Shown here: one piece after another, positions 12,091 to 24,681 of the stretch
Layout: each line of letters opens with the position of its first letter
How positions within the stretch are numbered: position 1 is the first letter of the stretch
DNA from: Amborella trichopoda
Lineage: Eukaryota > Streptophyta > Magnoliopsida > Amborellales > Amborellaceae
Length of the DNA: 64,000 bases
Direction of reading: 5' to 3'
NCBI RefSeq assembly: GCF_000471905.2
Contig: NW_006500065.1
Location: 1,329,159 to 1,393,158 of the forward strand
Notes under the pieces: model-generated
Seen by the model: only the letters and a program-made list of their open reading frames with translations
Databases searched by the model: none
Told to the model about the DNA's origin: nothing
Program-made: the position numbers and the translations under genes

Positions 12091-12884
12091 GAGCTTTTGA
12101 GTTGTCTTCAATTCTTCTTTTTTTTTTTTGAACTCTGTGATTGTTTGTAAAGGAACTGTGCTATTCTTCTCAAGATGTTTTTTTTTTTTTCTCTTTAGCT
12201 TTTTAAATTCAGCAAATACATTTGATGCTTCTAAGTCTTCAAAGGAATTTCTGTAGCATCTCACTAATTAGCACACATTCCTGCATACTTCAAAGATATG
12301 CTTCGATTAGGCACCTCCCAATCTTCATGCCTCCCTTTTTGTGGAGGGGTACGAGTGGTCCGATACTTCGTGGTTTTGAAAACCTCTAGAGAAAATAAAA
12401 AAGCACCATAGTTTAATGTCTTTCGGGAAGACCATATGAAAAGCCTTCCTTACCTTTTTATAAAAAAGGCATGGGTGGCCAATACTTCGAATCTTAAGAC
12501 TCCAAGGCGTACTGTAGTTTTTAGTCATACAGGAAGGACAATCTGACGATGTTTTAGGTTATACGTTGTGGACTTATGGATGAGCCTTTTAGGGTCGTGC
12601 ATCTCGGACCTTAACTGGACTCGATTTTATAGTCATGAGTGAGGACTACGCGGCAGATGTTATATAACATCAAGGCATAGTCTTTGAAAAGAGAATGTGC
12701 TAGATAGTTTAGAGTCTTGCAGCTTGCTCTATATGATAGGTAGTTTAAAGTCATACATCACGGACTATATGATAGGTAGTTTAAAGTCATACATCACAGA
12801 CTATCCTTTGATCTTTCAAGGATAATATTTCTTCTAATACCTTCTGTTAATTGGAGGGATGACATCTTGTCCTGTCTCGGTACA
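12091..12884. other. E1 spacer between integrase and antisense gene
   Basis: No protein domain recognised. It contains short repeats, the clearest being a 36-bp tandem duplication starting at 12733 and 12769 ('atgataggtagtttaaagtc'), and T-runs at 12117-12129 and 12178-12190. Confidence 0.5.
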
Positions 12885-13017
12885 AAGGAGGTATGCTTTG
12901 GCTAAGTATGCTTAATGACAATGGTCCATCCCATTTGGGCTAGAACTTAGGCTGAGGTGCGCCAATAAGACGTCTCATAGATAAAACCAAATCACCTGGT
13001 TTGAAAGACCGTATCCT
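12885..13017 (-). pseudogene. E1 integrase C-terminal fragment (left of E2)
   Basis: On the minus strand this reads FKPGDLVLSMRRLIGAPQPK and then, after a stop, PKWDGP, the integrase C-terminal core (usual form 'f..GdlVlr.......kl.p.WeGPy'). It continues the frame that ends at 40484 on the other side of E2. The ATCCT next to it (13013-13017) is the E2 target duplication. The shared reading frame and order across the insertion are the main evidence that E2 entered E1's integrase gene. Confidence 0.85.
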
Positions 13018-14088
13018 TATAGACACCCCATTTTAAATTTGGCAAATTCTATGGTTTCCTGACCTTAGGACCACATTATTCTAGTAAATCCAAAATTCAT
13101 AGTTCACACAGCCTACCCTGTGATCCAGACCCAATCTACCTTCCCGGACCCTGCAAAAACCTTGTTTTGACCTAGAATCTTGCAGACGCCCTGTTTTATC
13201 AAAACGATCAATAAAAATAGTAAAAAATATGTTTTGACCCAAATTTTCTTTGAAAGGTTCACAAGAGACTGAGGAACATACCCAAAGTAAAAAATTTCAA
13301 TTTAGACATTGTTTGGTTTGGGCCCAGCCCAGACTGGGCGACACTAGGCTTGTTGCCTAGACTTGGGTGACAACACTGTGTCGCCCAATTATTTTTGTCC
13401 TAAATTGAAAAATTTCACTAAGTTTTGGATTCCTTGTCCTTTTGGGTGATTTTTTCCAAATTGTTTTAGGCGACACTACCAGTGTCGCCCAGATCCATAC
13501 CCCCAAAGTTGAATTTTTTTGGATGGGGATTGTTGGTTATGGAAGTATATCCTTTCAAACAGATCCTTGGCCCCATTAAGTCTCTTTTTCGTGGCCATTC
13601 AAAGGGATATCTTGATTAAAAAAAACCCTAGACAAACTTCTGCTAAGAAAACCCTAACCTTTAGCCTGAAAAACATAGACAAAAGGCACAACAACCTTAG
13701 ATCTAAACTATCTTAGGGCACAACCACCCTTTGAAACCAGAGATCTACTGGTCGACATCTGATCAGAGAGGCAAAGAGGACGCTGGTGCTGATACGGGTG
13801 AGCCCTCGAAGGCTCGGGAGTCCCAAGCCATTTGGCCCGGTTTGGTATCGTTCTTTAACTCTTTCTTTCTTTTTCTCATTGCTGTTTGATTTTGTTATGT
13901 TTTGATGCTTTGGATCATGTTGGCTCTACCATAGATTTGAGAGCAATTCTGCTCATTTTTGGGTAGATCTGGCCTCATATTTGAATTCGATTTGTCCCAC
14001 TTCTCTACCACTGTATTTTCATAAGTTTAAGGTGTCAATATTATGAGATATCCTAATTGGAAGATCTGTCAAAGTTTCATTGTAAACA
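13018..14088 (+). repeat. E2 5' LTR
   Basis: 1071 bp, alignable along its length with 39385-40478. The first bases are TATAGACAC where the partner has TGTAGACAC, so the terminal TG has decayed to TA. It contains three copies of the GGCGACAC/GTGTCGCC dyad, including a perfect one at 13469-13489 (9-bp arms around ACC). It ends with TAAACA before the primer-binding region. Confidence 0.92.
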
Positions 14089-14091
14089 ATT

Positions 14092-14106
14092 TGGCGCCCA
14101 CCGTGT
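14092..14106 (+). other. E2 primer-binding site
   Basis: TGGCGCCCACCGTG lies three bases after the 5' LTR end. It begins with TGG, complementary to a tRNA CCA end, and its position and sequence are usual for plant Gypsy elements. The tRNA that pairs with it was not determined. Confidence 0.8.
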
Positions 14107-16280
14107 GGCGTTCCGAGCTTGATCCAAGAGCCAAAATACATTTTTTATTCACTGTTTTTTACTGATTTTAGTCACAGAAAGTACCAAACATCAGCTATGA
14201 TCAGGACCTTGGGTTTCAGTGCTGCGAAACCCTGTTTGTTCTGGACAACACCAGCAATGTCGCCTGGGCGACACCACTAGTGCCGCCCAGATCCAACACG
14301 ACACAAATTTAAAAGTTTCAAAATCTTCTGAAACTTTGCGGATATGCTCTAGGGTCTCTCTTGTAACTTCTCAAAACATTTCATATCAAAATAAAATTTT
14401 AGAAAATACCAAAAAAATATTTTACTTGATACAGACATGTTATATCTGCATTGTCCTGCTTTACTTTGTTTTAATTTATTTCATCATAAATTTATTTTTT
14501 CTACTTATTCCAAGTTTATTTTAGCCTTATTTCATCAAGTTTAACAAAATGAAAATAAACAAAACTAAATTTTTTTTTGGGCGACACTAGCAATGTCGCC
14601 CATCCTGCAAGGGAAACACCAGTAGTGCTGCCCGGGCGACACCATCCGTGTCGCCCAACTGTAGTGGTCCGACAAACATTCTGGGACCCCACATGCCTAT
14701 TCCAGGGACTTTGGCTCCATGTTGACCAATTTTTTACCTAAAATAAATTTTTTAAAAATATAAAAAAAATATTTTGCTTTAAATAGTTTTGTTATGTTTT
14801 TGGCTTTTCGATTTGATTTTAGTTTATTAATTTTGACTAAAATCGTATTTTCCCTAATTTCACCATGCTTGGTTTAACTGTGTTTCATCAAAGATAAAAA
14901 GATAAAAAACTAAGAAAATAAAAAAAAATACATTGAGGGTTGCTTGCACCCTCCTTGAACCGCGTCCCGTTCGAGTCACCCTCGACTCGGGTCGTGCTCG
15001 ACTTAACACGGACTGTGCTCAGTCTCACTGTTTTGACTGTACTTTCTTAGGGGTTGCCTACCCCTCCATCTATATTATGCTTCGAGCGAGCTTCTCCTCA
15101 AAGCGCGCATCTCTAGGCATGACTGGTGCCAAGTGCTCTCTTTATTTCTTCATTGGATTGTGTGCTTGACAATTTATTTTGACTGCGTGCTTCTTTTCAC
15201 ACTCCATCACACACCGGACCGGTAATGCCTAGGAAGCCAGCAAGCAAATATTTTGAAAACCCCCAAAATCTACATTAACGGCGTGAGGAGAACCTAGCTT
15301 TGAGAGTCAAGGCGGTTGAGATTCGCGTAACTTTAACTGTGAGTGCCCCTCCATAATCCTTTGCCTCAAAGCAACTCCGCGTATAGTAGGACCTGGTGAG
15401 CATCCCAGGACCTACGTGGGGACCTACATCCTAGTCGCATTTCAATAGTTAGGAACCCACCCTCAAGCCGAGCCTACCTATAATCTAGGTCAAATGTTTC
15501 ATTTGCTGTGCTTTCTTATTTTTGTTGGCTAATCTTAGATCTCAGTCTAGACCCACTTTTGGTCCAAGATGATCCCTCTGGGTCCAAGTCCAGGCTTGTA
15601 CCCAGCTTAGCCTAGGTCTAAATCAGGTTTCTCCTTGGTCCGAACTAAGGCCTCCTCTCGGTCCGAGCTGAAGGCTCGTTCCTAGTTCATATTTGATCCA
15701 GTCTAGGTCTACACCTGGTCTGATCATCAAAACTCTCTGGGTCCAAGTTCAGGCTTATACCCAGCCTAACCCAGGTTCGAACTAGGTTCACACCCAAGTC
15801 CGAACTAGGTTCACACCCAGGTCTGAACTTAGACCTACTTCTTAGTCCGAGCTTGGGGCCCGTGTCTGTCACAACCTTTTATCCAATCCGGGTCCATACT
15901 CGGTCTGATCTTCACAACCCTCTAGGTCCAAGTCTAGGCTTATACCCAAATCAGTCCAGGTCCTAACCAGGCTCTCACCCAGGTCCGAACCTAGACCCAC
16001 TCTTGGTCCGAGCCGAGACTTGTACCTATCTAATCTAGATCTTAGTCTAGGTTCGAGCAAAGGCCTAAGCATAGATTTGCCTCTAGAGCTAGACTAGGCT
16101 TACCCTAGTTCAGGGTCTAAATTAAAACCCACTGAGTCTAACAAGTCTAGGTTCTAATCTAGCCTTACCCTAGGTCTTAGTTAAGGTTTTCCCCCTAGAG
16201 TTAGGCTCGGTCTGCCCTAAGTCGTTGAGTTTAGATCTTACCTAAATCTAGTTTCTAAAACCCCATCAAAAGCAATCACC
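14107..16280 (+). other. E2 untranslated leader with dyads and irregular repeats
   Basis: No protein domain is seen. Dyad copies occur at about 14266-14288, 14579-14601 and 14634-14656 (the last with perfect 9-bp arms). From about 15540 to 16230 the sequence is built of irregular repeats of phrases such as 'aggtccgaacctagaccca' and 'gggtccaagttcaggcttat'. Frames here are by-products of the repeats. Confidence 0.6.
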
Positions 16281-18860
16281 ATGTCAATCACTCAAGGCGA
16301 CTATGATGATCGCTCCACGGCAGTCTCTAAGCTTAACCTGCCCAAAGCTAGGGACCAGTATGTCGCGATCCCTTGGGATTATCAACATAACTCAGGTCAA
16401 TCCATTATCCAACACCCAGGTCTTCAATTAGAGGTAGAGCCACAAGGGTCCACTCCTAATTCTGAGATATGTGTAGTCTGAAAAGCTAGTTTAGCCCGAA
16501 AGACTCTGAATAGTCAAGGGGTCCGACCAGGCATCGTCCTACATGGCATTTTAGACAACCAAAGTAGAAGCCGAGAGAGGGAAGAAGTTCAGGCCGTACC
16601 AAAGGCCAATTCCCAAAACTCTAACCCAGATAACCTCGATGCACAACGACCTCAACACCATGACCCACCTAGGTCAAGGGGATCTAACCCAACCTCAAGC
16701 CACCATAGTACAACTCATGATCTCCTGAACACTGTACGAAGTAGAGGTGTCAACCCAAACCGACCCTTAGGCGAGATGGGCGTCCAAGCTACCCTTAAGA
16801 GTCTACTTGACCTAGGTTACACCGTTCACGCCCCAGCTTTTCGATCGATCCCAAACCAAGTTAGTGGTCCAATAAACAGTGCAATTTCCGCAACTGGTGG
16901 CGACACCCATGGATCAGTATGCCCCTCAGGCACAAAAATATCAAATCGCCTCGGTGACTATGGCTCATCAATCTCAAGCCCATGCAGGCCAACATGTACC
17001 CCAAGTTTCAGCTCATCAGTCTACGCTTAGGAACCCATTGACTGGTGGGCCTACTATCATGCCAAATACTCAACACGTAGGCACCCTAAAAGCGATGCAG
17101 GATATGCTTGTAGGCCTATGTTCATGAGACCCTTGGAGGCATGGAAGACCTTCCCCTGAGATTTATCATCCCAAAATTAGAAACAAGTTCAATGGGAAGA
17201 GCGATGCAAATACTCACATCAATGTGTACTTCCTCTCCGTTTGAGCTTTACAAGACAAGCCTAATCAGCTGAAGGCCATATTTTCACAAACATTGACCGG
17301 CGAGGCCTTGAATTGACATTGGAGAACAACGTCTATTCGACCACACATCACTCCAGACGAAATGTTCAACCTATTCGTCTCTCACTACCGCGAGTCGACA
17401 CCAAGACCTCTCTTCTTGGGCGAGCTCAGTGCAACAAAACAAAACCTAGGAGAATCCTTCGAGGATTTCATCGATCGATTCCGCAAGGCGGCGATGCGGG
17501 TCATACAATATCCACTTATTGACCCAACCAAAATCTCCATAGTCTTAGAGAATGCCGCTCCTAAATACATGGCCTTCTTTAGCCAAGGTCTTATCCCTCA
17601 CTCTTTCGACTCATGTTTGAGCGGGTGGCGCGACATGAAAGGGCCAGAGGGACACCCCTCATCGCTAAGCCTGATAATAAACCAATAACAACTCCCCAAA
17701 TAAGAACAAAAACAATAATAAGGGGAATGCTTTCAGTCAAGTTAACGAGATCGTCGTTAACGGATCGGCTCAAGGTTTAGTTGCTCAACGCAACAAGGGG
17801 TCAGCCTAGAGCCAACGCTCAAAATAATAACCAAAGGCGAGAGGATACTTTCACCCCTCTCAAAGACCCATTAGAAAAGGTGTTGCAATTACTCCTGGCA
17901 ATAAATATGGGTTATCTCCCGCCACTATCTGAACCACCATTTCAAGTCACGGATAAGAGTAGGTGGTGCAAATGGCATCAAAACCATGCTCATGATACTC
18001 AAAACTGCTTGTAATTGAAACAGGTGATTCAAGGGTTAATCAATAGGGGGGACATCACTGTTGCACTTGGAAATCAACTTGTCGAAGAACCTAATCAAAA
18101 GATGGGTATCTTCACAAATCCTCTCCCTAAAAATATGGTCACAACAACCAAAAAGTCAGGAGCCCAAGACAACTCAAAAGAGAACACTGTCATTCACATG
18201 ATTGAGAGTGGACACGAAGAAGATGGTCCTAGTCAACTCATATTTGCTTGTGATCATCACTTTCAAGAATCCGAAGAAGATCTTTTGAGCTGTTTAAGAG
18301 GAAATCCTTCACCTCCAAACCTCGATAACCTTCCCAAATGGGACCGATATGACGAAGATGACACACTAGAGATTGATATGGTCAAGATTAATGAAAAGGG
18401 ATCATCTTCCAAACAAGGGACCAACACGCCAAAGTCTCCCATTACTCTTGCTAAGGCTGACTCTATCGAGCTTAAGGCTGGCGAGGTTGATTCCCTAACT
18501 CGAAGAGGTCGAGTGATCAAACCCAATCAAATGATGGTCGATATGCTCGATGAAAGAATGACAAATACCTCAAAAGCTAGACAACCAGCAGGGGTCGCTG
18601 ATCATGAGCCAAATAAAGAAATTCAAGGATCCACAAGCCCCTACGATCTACCAGCTCATCTCGAGGCTCAAATCTCCATCTTGGAGCTGCTTGCCAATTC
18701 ACCAGAACACAGAGCCAAAGTTTGGGGAGGACATCATCCAATGTCAACATCGATACGATTTTGGGTCCCTCGAAGCTTGGCACATGCTCTTCTCCCAAGG
18801 TTTCCAACTAGGCCAAAGTTTGGGGAGTCAAGAGCAAGGCGTAACAGAGGCAATATCTGA
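16281..18860 (+). pseudogene. E2 gag (broken), Tat type
   Basis: Gag forms the particle that packages element RNA. About 17128-17690 matches the retrotransposon gag domain: an NGKSDANTHINVYFLS block, a TLTGEALN block where 'l.G.A..Wf' is usual, then FEDFIDRFRKAAMRV and LENAAPKYM. In-frame stops fall inside it. The Tat-type zinc-knuckle-like motif CKWHQNHAHDTQNC is at about 17965-18010 and is followed by the usual LKQVIQGLINRGD helix. The open stretch 18015-18860 is an acidic linker followed by YDLPAHLEAQISILELL, a segment found downstream of gag in Ogre/Tat polyproteins. The start at 16281 (MSITQGDYDD) is the first ATG after the leader and is only a guess. Confidence 0.8.
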
Positions 18861-19540
18861 ATCTCTCCAAGCCAAAATCGAAAACGGGATCGAAGATCAC
18901 TCAAGCGTTCTCTCACCTTATTGCAAAGTCGGATGAAGCCTTCATGCTATCTGGGCATTGTATCTGAAGGCATTCAAAGCATCGATCCTCTAGATGCCCA
19001 TCCTTTAAAACGGTCAAAGGTAATCCTTGATTCCCCAATGGTCGAGAATTCCTCTTCCACACCTCAACACACACAAGAACTAGGGATTGAAGACCCTTTT
19101 GCTGACCTGGATTTGAAAGTATGCACAATCTTCTCTAACACAGCTAAGCGTGCTCATCCACCGATACAAACCCAATAATGAAATTGGTCGATCATTCCTC
19201 TATCTCGAGAATTGCTGGAAGCATACCAGTGACACCTTCAAGCCTCGGTGCCAAAAACCAGATAGGCGCAGGGTGGCCATCTAACCACCCTGCGCGTCCA
19301 GTCCCCAACATTTCTCTCTCGAATCCCATAAGGGACACCTTTTGGTTTATTTAAAAAACAGTTGAAAATTCAAAACATGATAAAACTGATAATAATGAAA
19401 AAGAATTTTAAAAAATGACAAACACTCAAGATAGCTTAATAACAGTGCATAGTACCCAAGACGACGAATTCGATGACCAAGATGAAGATCAAGAGAGCCA
19501 AGAGTATGAAGAAATCCCTCAACCTGAGTAACTCACTTCC
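18861..19540 (+). other. E2 gag-pol junction; no protease recognised
   Basis: Where an aspartic protease is expected I find no D(T/S)G-like active site with the usual hydrophobic surroundings in any forward frame. A short open stretch (about 18921-19178) and an acidic stretch near 19440-19530 are present. The protease may have been deleted or have decayed beyond recognition. Confidence 0.45.
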
Positions 19541-21590
19541 CATGTTGAGCAATTCAAGAAGAGGTTCGATGGTGACCCAATGGCTATCATCGAAGAGATG
19601 GTCGACGTAAATCTAGGAACTGAGAAGGACCCAAGGCTAACCAAGATTGGAACCTCCCTATCTCCTAAGGAGCAGGAAAATATGATTTTCTTTCTCAAGA
19701 AATATCGCGATGTCTTTGCCTGGTCATACGATGATATGCCAGGGTTAAATCCCACATTGGTGCAATATTACCTAATAATCAACAAAGGGGCAAAGCCTGT
19801 AAGGTAGAAACTCACACGTCAAAAGGCCCTCCTTGAGCTTAAAATTAAAGAATGAATCGATAAATTACTCAAGGCAAAATTCATTACCCATGTCGATTAC
19901 TCAGAATGGTTAGCCAACATAATGGTCGTACCCAAGAAAGACGAGATGATCCAAGTGTGTGTCGACTACAGAGACCTCAATAAGGCATGTCCTAAAGATA
20001 AATTTTCATTACCAAACATAGATGCCTTGGTCGACAACACTACGGGGCATGAGATATTATCATTCATGGATGACTTCCCAGGTTATAACCAGATCCTCAT
20101 GGCAGAAGAAGACCAGACCAAGACTTCATTCATAATGCAATGGGGAACCTGCTGTTACTATGTCATGCCCTTTGGCCTAAAAAATGCAGGGGCAACTTAT
20201 CAAGAGGTAATGACTAACATCTTCCACGATTTGATGCATACCATCATGGAAGACTATGTCGACGACATTCTTGTCAAGTTGAAGACCAGGTTTGATCATC
20301 TCACCAACCTGAGAACCATTTTCAAATGACTCCGAAAATATCAACTCAAACTCAATCCATAGAAATGTGCCTTTGGAGTTAAATCCAACAAATTACTAGG
20401 CTTTATAATGAGCCAAAGAGGCATTGAGGTGTACCCGTCCAAAATACGAGTCATCACTGAAATGCTCCCTCCCCAGAACATCAGAAAAATATGTGAGCTT
20501 CAAGGTCGCATACAAGCCATAAGGCGTTTTATTTCACAACTGGCAGACAAGTGCTCACCGTTCAATAGACTCCTTAAGAAAGGTACCTCATTCTTATGGG
20601 ATAATGAATGCCAAGAAGCATTCGATCAAATCAAGGAGTACCTCACTAAACTCCCCATCCTTAGTCCCCCTAGTCCAGATAAACCCCTATTCCTATACAT
20701 ATCAGTGAAAGACAAGACCATGGGGGCAATGTTAGGATAATACGACGACCGTAGAAAAGAACAAACAACATACTACATCAGTAAAACCATGGTCAACTGT
20801 GAGACAAGATACACGGATGTGGAGAAGCATTGCTTAACACTTGTGTGGTCTATACAGAAGTTAATACACTATGTCTTATCTCATACAATTAAGCTCATCT
20901 AAAAAATCGACTCACTCAAGTACCTATTGAAAAGACCAGTCCTTAACGTATGTTTGGCTAAGTGGAAAATACTATTGAGTGAGTTCGAAATCGAATATGT
21001 TACTCAAAACTCAGTCAAAGGACAAGCCATTGCTGACCACTTGGTTGAACATGCACTGCCAGATAACCCTCCCGTCGACACAGATCTCCCTGATGAAAAT
21101 TGCTTCACAATCAAGAAATCAATTTGGGAGCTATACTTCGATGGTACAAGGAATGAATATGGGTCAGGTGCAGGTATCATACTATGCTCAACCGAGAAGA
21201 TTTTAATGTTAACTTCCATCAGATTGAATTTCCCATTGTACCAATAACATTACTTAATATGAAGCCTTGATAGCCGGGCTCAAGAATGTTATGGGAATGG
21301 AAATCCAGCAAAAACAAGTGATTGGTGACTTCTTACTTGTCATAAACCAAGCTCAAGGGATTTGAAAGGTGAAGGAAGAAAAGCTCAAACCCTATCAAGA
21401 AAAGGTGGAAAAGATGATCCCATACTTTAAGAAAATCACCTTTCAATACGTAACTAGGGAAAATAATCGGTTCACCGACACCCTTGCGACCCTTGCTTCA
21501 ATGGTTGATATTCCTTCAGAATCACCACGTTTCTATTCTATATCAGGAACAAATATGACCCTTCCCCACCAAGGATTGAAAAAGAAATAG
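19541..21590 (+). pseudogene. E2 reverse transcriptase and two RNase H domains (broken)
   Basis: The reverse transcriptase core is well preserved. DVFAWSYDDMPGL leads in, and VCVDYRDLNKACPKD, FMDDFPGYNQI, MPFGLKNAGATYQ and EDYVDDILVK follow, so the catalytic Asp residues remain. The connection and RNase H region runs from about 20408 to 21080. A second RNase H-like domain starts at about 21126 with WELYFDGTRNEYGSGAGIIL; this second domain after the first defines the Tat group among Gypsy elements. Stops at about 19807, 20327, 20738 and 21246, among others, break the frame, so no functional polyprotein is made. The integrase follows directly. Confidence 0.9.
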
Positions 21591-21962
21591 AGCAAGAAAA
21601 TGAGAACAATGGGGAAGTGTCTCTCGTGGCTTCAAATGCACTAGGTAAGGCAAAACCATGGTTCCATGATGTTCTGTCCCTATTGAAAGATGAGTTATAC
21701 CCCGAAGGAGCAACCAAAAAGGATAAAGAAGCCCTTCGAAGGTTTTCTATGGGTGGCTTAGTAAGAGGTAATCTCTTGTTCAAGAATTCCTTTGATGGCA
21801 TCATTCTATGATATCTTGATCAACCAGAAATTGATCAAGTACTGATAGAGTTACACAATGTAGGAGGTCATTCTGAGGCAGCCGCCTTAGCTCAGAAAAT
21901 TAGGCGCCAAGGCTATTACTGGACCACCGAGGCTGAAGATTGTTTGAAGTTCGTTAAGAGGT
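21591..21962 (+). pseudogene. E2 integrase, N-terminal part (left of E3)
   Basis: It contains the two His residues of the HHCC zinc finger (LHNVGGHSEAAALAQ) and YYWTTEAEDC, and stops just before the two Cys residues because E3 is inserted there. The bases 21958-21962 (GAGGT) are the target duplication. Removing E3 and one copy of GAGGT keeps the reading frame into 33199 onward. Confidence 0.9.
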
Positions 21963-22959
21963 TGTAAGGACCCCAATTTTCCTAGATTAAAACACTCATA
22001 GCAATGGGGATGAGTGAAGGATGCTTACGTCAGCGCTAAGAAAGTAGGCTAACACCGCATGCGTAAGGCTATCGCCGCACGTAAAAGTGGAATAGCGCCG
22101 TCTGTATAAAGTAAAGGTAGCATCACACGTGAATGTAAGGGAACATAGCTGCGAGCATAAGAGGCAATGCCGTTTGAGGCATCGCCTCGAGTGAACTTGG
22201 GGCAGCGTGGCCTGTGCATTGCCACGCATGAACTTGGAGCAACACCGTCTGAGGCATCACCATGCGTGAAGAGAAGTAACGCCGTGTGTGAACCAGAGGT
22301 AGTGCCATGCGCAAAGAGAGTCCAGTGTCGTGCGTGAAGAGGGGGCCCAACATCGTGCGCGATGAAAGGCTGCCGTTGTGCATGTTTCGTCGAGAGTGTT
22401 GTAATTAGACCACCGGGACTGTTGGAGTAGGGTAGTCCATGAGGGGCTACTTCTTTTCCCACTTTTTCCTTTTTATTTTTCCCTCTTCTTTTTCTTTTCC
22501 TCCTTGTGCCACTTGCTGCCCTCCTTGTGCCACTTGCTGCCCTCCCTATGACACTTGGAGGTGGCTTGTTGCCACCTCACCTCCCCCTTCTCATTAACCA
22601 TTTATCACCCAGCTCTCCTAGCTCTCTCTCTCTCTCTCTACCCCACGTTTTCCCCCCTTTGAACTCTTAGAGATTCCAGCCCTTGTGCCCACTGTTGAGA
22701 GTATTGAAGAGTGAGCTGTGTGGAGGATTTGGGATCACCATTGGAGCACAAGGTAAGTAGATTGTGCTATTATGTGTTCCTAGGGTGAAACATGATTATG
22801 TATGTATGTTGTGAGCATACGTGAATCATGATTTTTGGCATGAGATTGTATATAAATTGTGAGAAGAGAATAGGTTTGCATGTATGTACTCTGTTTTCCT
22901 GAAAATTGGCCCTCTTTGTATCACAAGTTGGGCACTGTTATCATTCTTGTGCGTCCTAA

Positions 22960-23950
22960 AATCCTGTGGAATGATACTTATGCGAGTCCAGTTTATGATA
23001 GAAAGGGTCTCATGTTGTTATCTATTATAGATTAGAAGTATTGAAGTGTTCTTTGTTGCATGCCATGGCTGTACTGTGATTTTCCAAGAAATCTGCATGC
23101 CTTTACAATGAGATTTTGAATAAGAAAATGATATTCGAATTGCCTACAAGCACCACCATTGGAAATATCTTTGAGTCTACTTTGAATTTGGTGTTTTAGT
23201 CTAGCTGAGATTCTTAATAGTTTGGAAGCTATGCTTCGATTTGTGCATATATGTCAATGTTAGCAAACTGTAATTAATTTCCAGGAATGTTACTTCTGTT
23301 GTATTGAGAGTTTGGTTATGCAACTGAAGTCCAAATGATGCAAAATTACTACCATTGGAAATATTTCTGAGTCTATTTTAATTTTCATGCACACATCGTG
23401 TTCCGATTCTTTATTTATGTAAAGTAATGCTTCGAAACGTGCCAGTAGATCATTGTGGATAGTTTTAGTAAAAATACAGAACTGATGTCTCTGATGTCAA
23501 GGGTTTTGACCGAACAAATGAGGTTCGTTTTCTTCTAAAACATTGCCGTTTGAAATATTTTTGAGTAAGCTTGAGATCACATGTTTAGTAATTTTTAAAA
23601 TTCTCATTAATTTGAGAGTTATATGATAAATTGTAACAATATGTCATTGTGGGCAGCTTTTATAAAACTCAGAATTTATGCCTCTGTTTGCCACAGATTT
23701 TGACTTACAAAAAAGGGTCCATTTTCTTCCAAGCAATTGCCATTTTAACATTTCATGAGTAAGACTCAATTCACATGTTGAGAATTTTCTTGAATTTCTT
23801 TTTGATTGTGAATTATGAAGTAAATTTTAAGGACATGTCACTGCCTTCACTACACAACAGATTTCAAAAGAAATATCTCCATTCTTTTGAACTTTTGAGG
23901 GGCCAAACAAATCCAATACTTTTCAAACCACTATGATTTGAAAGATATCT
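22960..23950 (+). repeat. Diverged modules of about 194 bp in E3 LTR
   Basis: Related phrases of the form 'ccattggaaatatttctgagt' recur near 23156, 23352, 23546, 23740 and 23933, intervals of about 193-196 bp. Each is followed by a related 'ttgag..act..a.ttcacatg' stretch. The same organisation is seen in the other LTR at about 30690-31480. Confidence 0.6.
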
Positions 23951-24059
23951 GTATCTAGTATAAAATTAATTTTGGAACCGTCTTCAAATTCCAAACGAAT
24001 CAAAAGTCATGACCCTATTTATTATCAGATGTTGCGGCTTGAATTTGCAGCTATAACAC

Positions 24060-24425
24060 TCATTATGTGATATGGACACCTTTATTCTATGAATCTGACA
24101 CTATTATTCTATGATATGGACACTATTATTCTGTGAATATGATAATATTATTCTGTGATATGGATGCTGTTATTCTGTAAATCTGATATTGTTATTATGT
24201 GATATGGACACCGCTATTCTGTGAATCTGATACTGTTATTCTGTGATATGGATACTGTTATTCAGTGAATCTGATATTGTTAAAATGTGATGCTGATACT
24301 GACATTCTATGAGACTGATATTGTCATTCTATGATATTGATACTGTCATTCTGTTTTACTGATACTACTATTCTGTGATATTAACACGGTCAATATGTGA
24401 CACTGATACTGTCAGATTTTGCTAT
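24060..24425 (+). repeat. Minisatellite in E3 LTR
   Basis: Many imperfect copies of 'gatactgttattctgtgatat' and 'ggacaccattattctgtgaat' in tandem, units of about 24-25 bp. The matching block in the other LTR is 31585-31945. Confidence 0.85.
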
Positions 24426-24681
24426 ATGAATACTGTGATATGCGCCATGAACGCTATGCAATGGGTTCTCCATTGGTAGTGGACTTTCCGATTCTGTTAT
24501 ATGTAAAACTGATATCTGTGATATGACCATTATGCAATGGGTCCTTCATTGGTAGTGGGGTATACTGTACTGGAATATGTGACTTCTGAGTGTGCATGAG
24601 GTGATATGTAATCGTTGGCATACTATGAATGTGTGAGCAGATGTGATATTGACCACTACACAATGGGTCACCCATTGGTAG

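Noticed and set aside
18015..18860. 281-codon open frame as a possible host gene
   Set aside because: It directly follows the E2 gag zinc-knuckle motif in frame, and its tail resembles the gag-pol linker of Tat elements.
22049..22462. 137-codon minus-strand frame rich in His, Ala and Thr
   Set aside because: It lies in the GC-rich short-repeat block of the E3 LTR and recurs at 29633-29953 in the other LTR; it is a repeat artefact.
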